A stretch of 9,940 nt of DNA from an uncultured Clostridia bacterium (GCA_934272745.1 CAKQSI010000057.1:1-9940), one strand, 5' to 3'. Numbered from the stretch's first letter, positions 1 to 6,620 are shown. Numbers and translations are program-made. The notes: generated by a model not told the origin, from the sequence alone.

Positions 1-457
1 AGCCTCTCGAAAGCATCATCGTACCGAGCGTTGCGATGAATGCGGGAAGTTTGAGTTTTGCGACCAGAAATCCGTTCAGAAGTCCGAACAGACCGCCGAT
101 AAGAATCATTACGGGGATGGTGAGCCACAGCGGCATTCCCTTGGTATAGAAGTGTCCTGCGATGACGGACGCCGCGATACATACCGTACCGATGGAGAGG
201 TCGATGCCGCCCGTCGCGATGACGAAGGTAACGCCGAGTGCAAGAATGGCGTACGGCGCAAGGCTCTGCGTCATGCTGAGGATGTTGTATTTGCTTAAAA
301 AGTTGGGGTTGATCGCGTAAAAGATCAGAATCAGCGCGAACAGCGCGATCAGGATGATCATGTTCTGCTTGCCTTTGCTTGCGATCGTATTTGCCAATTT
401 ACTCCCGGTGCGGCGCAATTTGCGCTGCAGGGGCAATTTTGCCATTTCGTTTTCCAT
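1..457 (-). CDS. Sugar ABC transporter permease, RbsC/CUT2 type (partial, N-terminal part)
   Basis: This is the first 152 codons of an inner-membrane permease subunit for carbohydrate import; the rest lies beyond the left edge. Seen: a short basic cytoplasmic N-terminus (residues 1-30), a first hydrophobic helix (about 32-50), a second hydrophobic stretch (about 68-82), the family hallmark GGIDLSIG at 83-90, hydrophobic stretches at about 91-101 and 110-130, and the conserved LVAKLKLPAFIATLGTMM at 131-148. GGxDLSxG followed by KL.LPAFIATLGT is characteristic of the ribose/galactose/xylose (CUT2) permeases. The ATG at 457 is chosen because GGAGGT lies 8 bp upstream. It follows the ATPase gene by 55 bp on the same strand, so the two are almost certainly one operon; a periplasmic-type binding protein would be expected nearby, outside the window. 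The substrate cannot be read from this fragment. Family assignment is secure; the exact sugar is unknown. Confidence 0.93.
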   Translation of the reverse strand, partial: MENEMAKLPLQRKLRRTGSKLANTIASKGKQNMIILIALFALILIFYAINPNFLSKYNILSMTQSLAPYAILALGVTFVIATGGIDLSIGTVCIAASVIAGHFYTKGMPLWLTIPVMILIGGLFGLLNGFLVAKLKLPAFIATLGTMMLSRG

Positions 458-507
458 ATCGGTTTACCTCCACCGGTTCTTCTTTTTAGGTTGAATGAAC
501 AAGTTTG

Positions 508-520
508 CCGCTTTAAGCGG
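508..520 (-). repeat. 13-bp palindrome over the ATPase stop codon
   Basis: On the minus strand CCGCTTAAAGCGG is a perfect inverted repeat (6-bp arms around one A) that contains the TAA stop of the ATPase gene. It lies in the 55-bp gap before the permease. It could be a small intercistronic hairpin affecting mRNA stability or subunit ratio; a terminator is unlikely because no U-run follows. Confidence 0.4.
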
Positions 521-2012
521 GTTCCCGCATCGTGGCGTAGTGCATGATTTCTTCCTGCGTCAGCCCCTCGATGGGGAGATCCGCCGTCACTCTGCCTTCG
601 CACATGACGATTACGCGGTCGGAAAGCCGTTGGATTTCGGCAAGTTCCGAAGAGATCATGATGATGGACTTCCCTTGCGCGGCAAGTTCTGCCATCAGGT
701 CGTACATTTCGCTTTTCGCGCCGATGTCGATACCGCGCGTCGGCTCGTCAAAGATAAAAATATCCGAATTTTTCAGCAGCCAGCGGGCTACGATGACCTT
801 TTGCTGATTGCCGCCCGAAAGGTTTTTCAACTGCTGATCCATGGACGGCGTTTTGGTGCGCAACTTTTGATTTGCGGCAGCGGCGGCTTCCTTTGCCGCG
901 GCGTCGTTGATCCAGCCGTGCTTGATATAGTCGTCCAGCGAAGCCAGCACCGAGTTTTCGGAAACCGACTTGCCCAGCATCAGACCATATTGTTTGCGGT
1001 CTTCGGAAAGATAGCAGATGCCGTGTTTGACGGCAACTTCCGGACTTTTGATGTCGATTTGCTTTCCGTTTAAGAAGATCGTACCCGCGTCGAAGGGATC
1101 CGCGCCGTAAACGGCACGCGCAAGTTCGGTTCTTCCCGCACCCATCAGTCCGGCAAAGCCGAGGATTTCGCCCTTTTTCAAAGTAAAGCTGACGTCCTTT
1201 AACTGCTTGCCGCTGGTCAGGTGTCTGACTTCCAGAACGGTGGGCGCGTCTTCCGGCACCATGCTCTTTTCTTTCTGTTCGGTATAAATGGTTCTGCCGA
1301 CCATCATCCGGACGATTTCGTCTTTCGTCGTATCTTTGGTCAGCACCGTGCCGACGTATTCGCCGTCGCGCATGACGGTCACGCGGTCGGAAATGCGGTT
1401 GATCTCGTCCATACGGTGCGAGATGTAAATCATGCCGATGCCTTTCTGCTTCAGGTCGTTCATGATGCGGAAAAGTTCTTCTACCTCGGGCTGCGTCAGC
1501 GCCGCGGTCGGTTCGTCCAGAATCAGCAATTTACAGTCGCGGGAAACCGCTTTGGTGATTTCCACCATCTGCTGTTTGCCGACGGTCAACGTGCCGAGCT
1601 TTGCGTGCGGATCGATACGGATACCGATGCGTTCGAACAGTTTCGCCGCGTCGGCTTCCATTTTTTTGTCGTCAATAAAGATGCCTTTCTTCGGTTCGCG
1701 CCCGATGTAGATGTTCTGCGCGACCGTCAGGTGGTTCATCATATTGAGTTCCTGATGGATAATGCTGATACCCGCCGCCTGCGATTCCGCAATATTCGTG
1801 AACCGGACAGGCTGACCGAAGTATTCGATCGTCCCGGCGTCGCAGGTATGAATGCCGCAGAGCACCTTCATCAAGGTGGACTTCCCTGCGCCGTTCTCCC
1901 CCATCAGGGCATGGACTTCGCCGGCACGAAGCTCGAAATCGACGCCTTTTAACGCGTGGACCCCGGAGAATCGCTTGTCGATGCCGGTCATTTTTAAGAT
2001 AACGTCACCCAT
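513..2012 (-). CDS. Sugar ABC transporter ATP-binding protein, RbsA/MglA type (double NBD)
   Basis: This cytoplasmic ATPase subunit powers a CUT2 sugar importer. At 499 residues it has the usual length, with two fused nucleotide-binding domains. NBD1: Walker A GENGAGKST (38-46), Q-loop Q87 in IIHQELN, degenerate signature TVGKQQMVE (143-151), Walker B LLILDEPT (162-169), switch His at 199 (YISHR). NBD2: degenerate Walker A GLMGAGRTE (288-296) with Arg where Lys is usual, intact signature LSGGNQQK (398-405), Walker B IFIFDEPTRG (418-427), and SSELAE (454-459) where a switch His would sit. This pattern, one NBD with a weak signature and the other with a weak Walker A, is the known arrangement of RbsA/MglA/XylG proteins, so it is not a defect. 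The start at 2012 has GGGGGAG about 9 bp upstream. It is the first gene of the leftward operon, transcribed from the promoter at 2097-2125. Substrate is not assignable from sequence alone. Confidence 0.96.
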   Translation of the reverse strand: MGDVILKMTGIDKRFSGVHALKGVDFELRAGEVHALMGENGAGKSTLMKVLCGIHTCDAGTIEYFGQPVRFTNIAESQAAGISIIHQELNMMNHLTVAQNIYIGREPKKGIFIDDKKMEADAAKLFERIGIRIDPHAKLGTLTVGKQQMVEITKAVSRDCKLLILDEPTAALTQPEVEELFRIMNDLKQKGIGMIYISHRMDEINRISDRVTVMRDGEYVGTVLTKDTTKDEIVRMMVGRTIYTEQKEKSMVPEDAPTVLEVRHLTSGKQLKDVSFTLKKGEILGFAGLMGAGRTELARAVYGADPFDAGTIFLNGKQIDIKSPEVAVKHGICYLSEDRKQYGLMLGKSVSENSVLASLDDYIKHGWINDAAAKEAAAAANQKLRTKTPSMDQQLKNLSGGNQQKVIVARWLLKNSDIFIFDEPTRGIDIGAKSEMYDLMAELAAQGKSIIMISSELAEIQRLSDRVIVMCEGRVTADLPIEGLTQEEIMHYATMREPA

Positions 2013-2026
2013 TTTTCGTCACTCCC

Positions 2027-2048
2027 CCGTAATTACGGTTCAAAACCG
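2027..2048 (-). repeat. Two overlapping inverted repeats in the ABC operon leader
   Basis: CCGTAATTACGG (2027-2038) is a perfect 12-bp palindrome. CGGTTCAAAACCG (2036-2048) is a perfect 5-bp-arm inverted repeat that shares its CGG. In the leader RNA of the ATPase gene these hairpins would be mutually exclusive, and the first abuts the ribosome binding site (2022-2028). Function is not shown; they could equally be protein-binding sites or chance. Confidence 0.35.
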
Positions 2049-2096
2049 CCCGATAAAACCTTCGCTCAGCGATACGGTTTCATCCTTGTCGCTCTT

Positions 2097-2125
2097 ATGA
2101 TAACACGCCGAAGAAAGAATTTCAA
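2097..2125 (-). promoter_or_regulatory. Promoter of the sugar ABC operon (minus strand)
   Basis: Read leftwards: -35 TTGAAA (2120-2125), exactly 17 bp, -10 TATCAT (2097-2102), with TG one base upstream of the -10 (extended -10). The start would be near 2090, giving a leader of about 78 nt before the ATPase ATG. An imperfect inverted repeat with arms CAAGA and TCTTG (2123-2137) overlaps the -35. Confidence 0.8.
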
Positions 2126-2164
2126 GACACGTTCTTGCCCTGTTTCCTTGACAAGAAAATGCTA

Positions 2165-2203
2165 ATTTTCTGATAGAAATTTTCATTTTCTGTTGAAATT
2201 TAC
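2165..2203. promoter_or_regulatory. Candidate AraC-type operator: direct repeat at 20-bp spacing
   Basis: ATTTTCTG occurs at 2165-2172 and 2185-2192, each followed by GAAATTT (2176-2182 and 2195-2201). Two same-orientation half-sites about two helical turns apart is the known layout for AraC-family dimers. The second copy covers the -35 of the regulator promoter (2193-2198), which would allow autorepression. The pair lies about 40 bp upstream of the -35 of the divergent transporter promoter, which would allow activation. An inverted pair AGAAAAT (2154-2160) and ATTTTCT (2165-2171) sits at its left edge. The assignment is inferred from layout. Confidence 0.55.
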
Positions 2204-2221
2204 TAAGAAAAGTGCTATACT
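2193..2221 (+). promoter_or_regulatory. Promoter of the AraC-family regulator
   Basis: -35 TTGAAA (2193-2198), 17-bp spacer, -10 TATACT (2216-2221) with an extended TG at 2213-2214. The start would be near 2228. This excludes the upstream TTG at 2193 as a translation start and leaves a leader of about 90 nt before the ATG at 2319. Confidence 0.85.
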
Positions 2222-2306
2222 TTTGCCGAAAAAGGAGAAAGACGGCAGGTCTTTTTCATACAAAAACAAATCGGCAAGCAAACCGATCAACGGACTTTTA
2301 CGCTTC

Positions 2307-2314
2307 GGGGGGAG
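2307..2314 (+). promoter_or_regulatory. Ribosome binding site that fixes the AraC-family start
   Basis: GGGGGGAG ends 4 bp before the ATG at 2319. It supports this start over in-frame codons further upstream. Confidence 0.75.
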
Positions 2315-2318
2315 TTTT

Positions 2319-3203
2319 ATGGAAGTCATTCATCGCTTTAACAGCGACGCGCGTCAGCATTACCTGCTCGAAAAGCACTATGCGTTCAAACTGAAACCGC
2401 GCCTTTTATACGCCGGCTATCTGGATAAACACGGCGGCTGGCGGGAAGAGCCTCATTCTCATCCCTTTCTTGAAATCGTATTCATTACCGACGGCTCCGG
2501 CACGGTGATGATCGACAATAAAGAATATTCCGTACACCGCGGCGACCTTTTGGTTTACAATGCCGAAGTCACGCATTTTGAAAAAAGCAGCGAAGCCGAC
2601 CCGATGGAAATCCGCTTTGTCGCGTTCGACAAGCTGGAGATCACCGATCTGCCGCCCAACTGGCTTTTGCCCCTTTCCTACGGTTATATTTTTCCCAGCG
2701 GGGAAATGTATGATACGTTCTGCCTTTATTTTAATCTGCTGCTTGGCGAGTTTGAAAAAAAGGAAAAGTTTTACATGGAGATCGCGCAGAACATTTCGCG
2801 CACCCTTCTGATGTACGTTTTCCGGCTGATCAACCGGACGAAAAACGCTTCCGCTCTGCTCGACATCGGCAAGATGATCGAAACCACCCTTGCGTATATC
2901 GATAAAAATTACGCCGGCAAGATCACGCTTGACGACTTAGCGGAAGAATGCTATACCAACAAATATTATCTTTCGCACCTGTTTACTCGCGTGCAGGGCA
3001 TCTCGATCGGGAAATATATTTCAGATAAGCGCATTGCTTTATCCAAAGAATTATTGACCGATTCCGCCGTCCCGGTCGCGGATATCGCGATCAGTTGCGG
3101 CTTTCCCGACCCCAACTACTACTGCCGCGTATTCAAAAAAGAAACGGGGCTGACGCCTTCCGCCTATCGTAAAAAATCCCACGCCCAAACAAAACAGAAG
3201 TGA
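2319..3203 (+). CDS. AraC-family transcriptional regulator with N-terminal cupin
   Basis: This 294-residue regulator probably controls the divergent sugar ABC operon in response to a sugar. The N-terminal sensor domain (about 20-110) has a cupin pattern: HSHPFLEIVFITDGSG (46-61), then YSVHRGDLLVYNAEVTHFE (70-88). The C-terminal domain (about 187-286) is a double helix-turn-helix: first HTH around LDDLAEECYTNKYYLSHLF (204-222), second around VADIAISCGFPDPNYYCRVFKK (253-274), ending GLTPSAYRKK (277-286). The ATG at 2319 is preceded by GGGGGGAG at 4-bp spacing and gives the usual family length. The same frame is open back to a TTG at 2193, but that codon lies inside the promoter -35 and is not transcribed. 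There is no signal peptide. The inducer is unknown. Confidence 0.93.
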   Translation: MEVIHRFNSDARQHYLLEKHYAFKLKPRLLYAGYLDKHGGWREEPHSHPFLEIVFITDGSGTVMIDNKEYSVHRGDLLVYNAEVTHFEKSSEADPMEIRFVAFDKLEITDLPPNWLLPLSYGYIFPSGEMYDTFCLYFNLLLGEFEKKEKFYMEIAQNISRTLLMYVFRLINRTKNASALLDIGKMIETTLAYIDKNYAGKITLDDLAEECYTNKYYLSHLFTRVQGISIGKYISDKRIALSKELLTDSAVPVADIAISCGFPDPNYYCRVFKKETGLTPSAYRKKSHAQTKQK

Positions 3204-3273
3204 CGGGCAAAAAATAACGGCGTGCCGAAATCTTTTATCCGGAGATTTTTATTCGACGATAATGCGATAGAAG

Positions 3274-3378
3274 AAAACCGCGCCCGCAATCCGATACAAA
3301 AAACCGCACCCGCGTAGTAATAAAACCGCAAGTGTTGATAAAAAAAGCCTGCCCCGCGTAACAATAAAACCGTAACGG
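3274..3378. repeat. Degenerate tandem repeat, 44-48 bp units
   Basis: Units at 3274-3321 and 3322-3365 align with a few gaps. Each runs AAAACCGC, a short spacer, ATAC or GAT, an A-run of 6-7, a GC-rich block, CCGCGTA, then ACAAT or GTAAT. A third partial unit (AAAACCGTAACGG) ends at 3378. Read on the minus strand each unit is a GC-rich block followed by a T-run, like stacked terminators. Confidence 0.6.
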
Positions 3379-3385
3379 AACAGGC
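3340..3385 (-). terminator. Possible intrinsic terminator inside the tandem repeat (minus strand)
   Basis: On the minus strand GCCTGTTCC (3377-3385) can pair with GGGGCAGGC (3347-3355), 9 bp with two G-U pairs and a 21-nt loop, followed by seven T (3340-3346). No minus-strand gene ends close by; the LysR gene has its own terminator 600 bp upstream, so its client is unclear. Confidence 0.4.
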
Positions 3386-3437
3386 GCGCGTCATCAAATA
3401 ATTTCTTCCTTGCCGCACGAACGTAAATAAATAAAGC

Positions 3438-3477
3438 AACCGCGCCCGCCCGGGGTAATCCCCGGGCGGGCGCGGTT
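3438..3477. repeat. Perfect 18-bp inverted repeat, 4-nt loop
   Basis: Arms 3438-3455 (AACCGCGCCCGCCCGGGG) and 3460-3477 are exact reverse complements around TAAT. The stem is almost entirely G+C. The plus side is followed by ACCGTTATC with no T-run. The minus side is followed by GCTTTATTTATTT, which is mildly U-rich. It could be a convergent transcription barrier or a mobile palindromic repeat. Confidence 0.8.
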
Positions 3478-3526
3478 ACCGTTATCAGAAAGAACGATTC
3501 GCCACATACAGCAAATAAAAAGCGTC

Positions 3527-3820
3527 TAGGGATTCCATCCGTCATCCCTAACTATTTTTGCGGTGACAAACCGATTTATGCGGCGTTAAACGCCGCTCGT
3601 AGTACGTCCAGTACAACTTCGGGCGTTTGCCTTGCCTAAACGAGCCGCGTTGCGGTCGGTTTCTCATCCGCAAAAATGCTACGCACCGAAAAGAGCGCAT
3701 TTTTTGATGATTTTTTGCGAGCGTGAGGGTTGCTGTACTTGATGTACTGCGCCCGAACGGTCGCGGAAAATGGCGAAAAAGACGCCTTTTCGGTAGGAAG
3801 GGTGACGAATGGAATCCCTA
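3527..3820. mobile_element. MITE-like non-coding element with terminal inverted repeats
   Basis: The left end TAGGGATTCCATCCGTCATC (3527-3546) matches the reverse complement of the right end TAGGGATTCCATTCGTCACC (3801-3820) with 2 mismatches in 20. The outer TA on both sides could be a TA target duplication, as with IS630/Tc1-mariner-mobilised elements; that link is inference. A second inverted pair lies inside: ATTTTTGCGGTGACAAACCGA (3554-3574) against 3656-3677, one mismatch and one indel. Within that are a 17-nt palindrome GCGGCGTTAAACGCCGC (3580-3596) and a GCTCGT/ACGAGC pair (3595-3600, 3640-3645). Two related AGTACrTCmAGTAC motifs (around 3601-3614 and 3736-3750) sit in opposite orientation. 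No transposase or convincing ORF is inside, so it would be non-autonomous. Confidence 0.65.
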
Positions 3821-3945
3821 CCTTTTCCGCTTGTTTTACTTCGTTTTACGCCGTTTATATTATAGACGTTTTGACCGCTTATAATACGTCCGATTTGCCT
3901 CCTCTTCGCACGCCGTAAATTCGGCTGCTCGGTTTGCCGGCGTCC

Positions 3946-3977
3946 CCGATTTCGGTATACGTTACACCGAAAATCGG
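3946..3977. repeat. Bulged inverted repeat (11-bp arms)
   Basis: CCGATTTCGGT (3946-3956) pairs with ACCGAAAATCGG (3966-3977) with a single extra base. The loop is 9 nt. No T-run follows on either side, so this is listed as a structural repeat and not as a terminator. Confidence 0.55.
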
Positions 3978-4010
3978 CACTATGCCCGGGATTCGCTTTT
4001 CAAACCGCAA

Positions 4011-4080
4011 AGAAAAACCGCTTGCCCGGGGCAACTTTCGCTGCGCCTTAGACGCAAGCCCGGCAAACGGTTCTTTTTAT
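4011..4080 (-). terminator. Bidirectional intrinsic terminator downstream of the LysR gene
   Basis: On the minus strand AACCGTTTGCC (4062-4072) pairs with GGCAAGCGGTT (4016-4026), 11 bp with one G-U, enclosing a GC-rich loop with its own GCG/CGC pairing, followed by TTTTTCTTTG. It lies about 90 nt past the LysR stop codon. Read on the plus strand the same stem is followed by CTTTTTAT, so it can also stop rightward transcription coming out of the repeat region. Confidence 0.7.
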
Positions 4081-4158
4081 CTTCCGCGAAATTGCATCCG
4101 GCAAACGGCTTTCCAAAAAAATCGCAAAGCAAGCCCAAAACGCGTGTCCGCTTCCGCC

Positions 4159-5040
4159 TCAGCGGATCAGGTTGATAAATTCTTTGGTGCAGAAATTCAT
4201 GTCGTTGTTGTCGGGAATGACCAATCCTAAAGCGCGGGTCGGCATGGCGGGTTCGGTGCGGATCTCCACCAGCTCGCCGTTATCCAGCAGGTCTTTGATA
4301 TATTCCCGCGGAATGCAGGCGATGCCCAGCCCGATTTTTGCCAGTTGAATGAGCACTTCATGCCCCGCGACCTCGATGTCCGGATGCAGATCCACCCCCA
4401 GCGAGTTGGCGTATTCCACAATGGCTTTACGGGTGGAAGTGGACGATTCCAGCATCAAAAGCGGATAATCGCTGATGGCGGAAAGGGGCAGGGGCTGTTC
4501 GGCATTGAACTCGAAATCGGGACTGCAGACGAAAATATCGTTGAGTTCCATGATTTTACCGGAAAGCACCAGTTCTTTATTCGACAGCGGCAGGTTGACG
4601 ATGCCGAGATCGGCTTTGCCGCTTTTCAGCGTTTCGACCGCTTCCTGCGAGGTGGTGTTGGTGATGATGATCTTGACGTCGGGATATTTATTGTGGTACT
4701 CGTTGATGACGGGCAGCAAATAATGGTTGATGACCGTATCCGAAGCGCAGATGCGCACCACGCCTTTCGCCGTGTTTTTGAGTTCGTTGAACTTGATCTC
4801 GGCGGAATCCAGCAGTTTCAGCGCCTGTTCGACCAGCGAAAAAATCTGCTTGCCGCCCGTTTCGGAAAGTTCCATGCCGCGGTGCGTGCGGTTGAACACC
4901 GTGCCTCCCAGTTGCGCTTCGATCTGCTTGATCGACTGCGAAACGGCAGGCTGCGAAATGTACAATTCCTCCGCCGCTTTGGTCAGACTGCCGCACTTGG
5001 CGACCGCATAAAACACTCTGTAAAGTTCCAGATTGACCAT
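4159..5040 (-). CDS. LysR-family transcriptional regulator
   Basis: This 293-residue DNA-binding regulator has the standard LysR architecture. An N-terminal winged helix-turn-helix (about 3-60) has KAAEELYISQPAVSQSIKQIE (21-41), with the recognition helix around SQPAVSQSIKQIE, then LGGTVFNRTHRGMELSETG (44-62). A linker helix (about 63-90) follows. A two-lobed periplasmic-binding-like effector domain (about 92-293) includes VRICASDTVINHYLLPVI (95-112), GKADLGIVN (141-149) and IGLGIACIPREYI (236-248). Length is typical. The ATG at 5040 has GAAGGAGAG upstream, 7-bp spacing from the GGAG core. It lies 119 bp downstream of mnmE on the same strand, so it could be read through from mnmE or have its own promoter. 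The classic divergent target gene is absent because mnmE is co-oriented. The effector and regulon are unknown. Confidence 0.93.
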   Translation of the reverse strand: MVNLELYRVFYAVAKCGSLTKAAEELYISQPAVSQSIKQIEAQLGGTVFNRTHRGMELSETGGKQIFSLVEQALKLLDSAEIKFNELKNTAKGVVRICASDTVINHYLLPVINEYHNKYPDVKIIITNTTSQEAVETLKSGKADLGIVNLPLSNKELVLSGKIMELNDIFVCSPDFEFNAEQPLPLSAISDYPLLMLESSTSTRKAIVEYANSLGVDLHPDIEVAGHEVLIQLAKIGLGIACIPREYIKDLLDNGELVEIRTEPAMPTRALGLVIPDNNDMNFCTKEFINLIR

Positions 5041-5080
5041 AACTTCTCTCCTTCAAAAATCCTTTTATCTCCCGCCGAAG

Positions 5081-5102
5081 TACCGATTTTTGCGAAACGG
5101 TA
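5081..5102. promoter_or_regulatory. Candidate LysR operator upstream of the LysR gene
   Basis: TACCGATTTTTGCGAAACGGTA is an imperfect inverted repeat: TACCG and CGGTA arms plus inner TT/AA, 22 bp. It lies 41-62 bp upstream of the LysR start. LysR-type regulators commonly bind interrupted dyads near their own promoters. Inference from position only. Confidence 0.35.
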
Positions 5103-5159
5103 GGCGTTTTTCGTTACGTTATCTCGTTAAAGCGGCTATGCCGGCGCGCTTTGCCGGCG

Positions 5160-6530
5160 TTATTTCCCCACGCAGAATTTGGAGAAAATCTCGTCGATCA
5201 CTTCGTCCGGCGCGGTAGCGCCCGTAATTTCGCCGAGAAGCGACCACGCTTCGTCAATATCCTGCGCGATAAGGTCGGGCGTGACCGTCCCCACGGCGCT
5301 TGCCGCGCGATATAAAATCTCTTTCGCGGCGACGATTTTTTCGTAATGGCGGCGCTCGGTCAGGTACCCGATTTCGGGATCCGCCTTGCCGGAAAGCGCG
5401 ATTTTGCAAAGACGTCCGGTCAAATCGGGAACACCCTCGCCCGTTTTCGCGGAAAGAATCAAGGGGTCTTCGCCATACTTATTCCGCACCTTTTCCGCGC
5501 GGGCTTCCGCCCCGGGTAAGTCGCTTTTATTGACCAGAAAGAGCGTTTCTCCGCCCTCTTTTTTGCGCTCCGCTATCACTTCGTCCGTAAACGCGTCGTC
5601 CGCGTCTTCGGTCAGAACCAGCACGACGTCCGCGGAGAGCGCGGTCTTTTTCGCGAGATCGACGCCGATTTTTTCCACCGCGTCTTCCGCATTTCTGAGC
5701 CCCGCCGTGTCCGAAAAAATAAACTTGACGCCGGAAAGTGCAATCTCCCCTTCCACCACGTCCCGCGTGGTGCCGGCGACATCGGTCACGATGGCTTTTT
5801 CCCGCCCTAAAATCGCATTCAGAAGCGAACTCTTGCCCGTATTCGGGCGTCCGAGCAGCGCGACACGCACCCCGCTTTTGACGTAACTGCCCGACCGATA
5901 GGTTTCCGCAAGCGCGGAAAGGCGGTCCGCCGCAGCATTCAGTTCGGCTGCGATTTCGGGGTCGGAAACCTCCTCCAGCCCCTCTTCGGGAAAGTCGATT
6001 TCCGCGTCGATTTTCGCCAGAGTAAAAGTAAGGTCTTTGCGCAATTTTTCGATAGCGTTATACAGTTTTTCGCGATACAACCGATATCCCGCCTTGACGA
6101 GTTCGGTAGTTTCCGCATGGATCATCTCGTTCAGCCCCTCGGACGAAGAGAGGGACATTTTGCCGTTTAAGTAGGCGCGCCGGGTGAACTCGCCGCGTTC
6201 TGCCGGGCGGCACCCCAAAGAAAAGGTCTTTTGCAGCACGCCGCGCTGAATGGCAATGCCGCCGTGGCAATGGATTTCCACCACGTCCTCCCCCGTGTAA
6301 CTGTGCGGGGAGCGGAAATAGACCGCCATACCCTGATCGAAAAAGCCGTCCGCTTCGATCACTCCCGGGTAAAGGCGGTACGGTTCAAACGCCTTTACCT
6401 GCGTTTTGCCCGCGGGGCGGAACATTTTTTCGAGCACAGAAAGCGGATTTTCGCCGCTGATCCTGATAATGGCAACGCCACCCACCCCCGGCGGAGTGGA
6501 AATCGCCGCAATATTTTCTTGCAAAATCAT
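5160..6530 (-). CDS. mnmE: tRNA uridine-5-carboxymethylaminomethyl modification GTPase MnmE
   Basis: MnmE (TrmE) works with MnmG to modify the wobble uridine (U34) of certain tRNAs to (carboxymethyl)aminomethyl-uridine, in the cytoplasm and using a folate-derived C1 unit. At 456 residues it is full length. The N-terminal folate-binding domain starts with the typical TPPGVGGVAIIRISG (12-26) and has HCHGG (87-91). A helical domain flanks a G domain with G1 GRPNTGKSS (227-235, including the potassium-coordinating Asn230), GTTRD (253-257), DTAG (274-277) and NKSD (334-337). The C-terminus is FCVGK, the family's invariant C(I/L/V)GK tail with its essential Cys. The start fits the family, but its ribosome binding site is weak (AGGT, 7 nt away). 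The usual neighbours mnmG, jag, yidC and rpmH are not in the flanking sequence. Its promoter candidate is about 190 bp upstream. Confidence 0.98.
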   Translation of the reverse strand: MILQENIAAISTPPGVGGVAIIRISGENPLSVLEKMFRPAGKTQVKAFEPYRLYPGVIEADGFFDQGMAVYFRSPHSYTGEDVVEIHCHGGIAIQRGVLQKTFSLGCRPAERGEFTRRAYLNGKMSLSSSEGLNEMIHAETTELVKAGYRLYREKLYNAIEKLRKDLTFTLAKIDAEIDFPEEGLEEVSDPEIAAELNAAADRLSALAETYRSGSYVKSGVRVALLGRPNTGKSSLLNAILGREKAIVTDVAGTTRDVVEGEIALSGVKFIFSDTAGLRNAEDAVEKIGVDLAKKTALSADVVLVLTEDADDAFTDEVIAERKKEGGETLFLVNKSDLPGAEARAEKVRNKYGEDPLILSAKTGEGVPDLTGRLCKIALSGKADPEIGYLTERRHYEKIVAAKEILYRAASAVGTVTPDLIAQDIDEAWSLLGEITGATAPDEVIDEIFSKFCVGK

Positions 6531-6620
6531 TTTTTACCTGTTTTTCCGCGGAATCCTGCGGGGATTTTTTGAACGAAATGCAAACTTTTTACCGGATTAC
6601 GTTGCAAAAATAAAATTTTT

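Larger units (their letters stand above)
3204..4158. other. Gene-free repeat-rich interval between the AraC and LysR genes
   Basis: About 950 bp with no convincing coding region. The open frames here (for example 3249-3545 minus and 3730-3918 plus) lack a ribosome binding site and run through inverted repeats. From left to right it holds a weak plus-strand hairpin after the AraC gene (arms AAATCT 3228-3233 and AGATTT 3243-3248, then TTATT), degenerate tandem repeats, a perfect 18-bp hairpin, a MITE-like element, an AT-rich stretch with inverted TATTATA/TATAATA arms (about 3857-3890), a bulged hairpin, and a bidirectional terminator. Confidence 0.7.

Noticed and set aside
2148..2176. TTGACA at 2148 as an alternative plus-strand -35
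   Set aside because: The hexamer 17 bp downstream (TGATAG) is a poor -10; the pair at 2193-2221 is far better.
2193..2318. N-terminal extension of the AraC-family protein from a TTG at 2193
   Set aside because: The TTG is part of the -35 of a strong promoter (2193-2221), and the ATG at 2319 has a good ribosome binding site and gives the family's normal length.
3274..3378. CRISPR array
   Set aside because: Units are degenerate and contiguous, without constant repeats separated by unique spacers, and no cas gene is near. The same applies to 9658-9770.
3164..3545. Two minus-strand open frames of 91 and 98 codons
   Set aside because: They run through the tandem repeats and the 18-bp hairpin, lack ribosome binding sites and have repeat-driven composition.
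3730..3918. Plus-strand 62-codon open frame
   Set aside because: It overlaps the right end of the MITE-like element and has no ribosome binding site.
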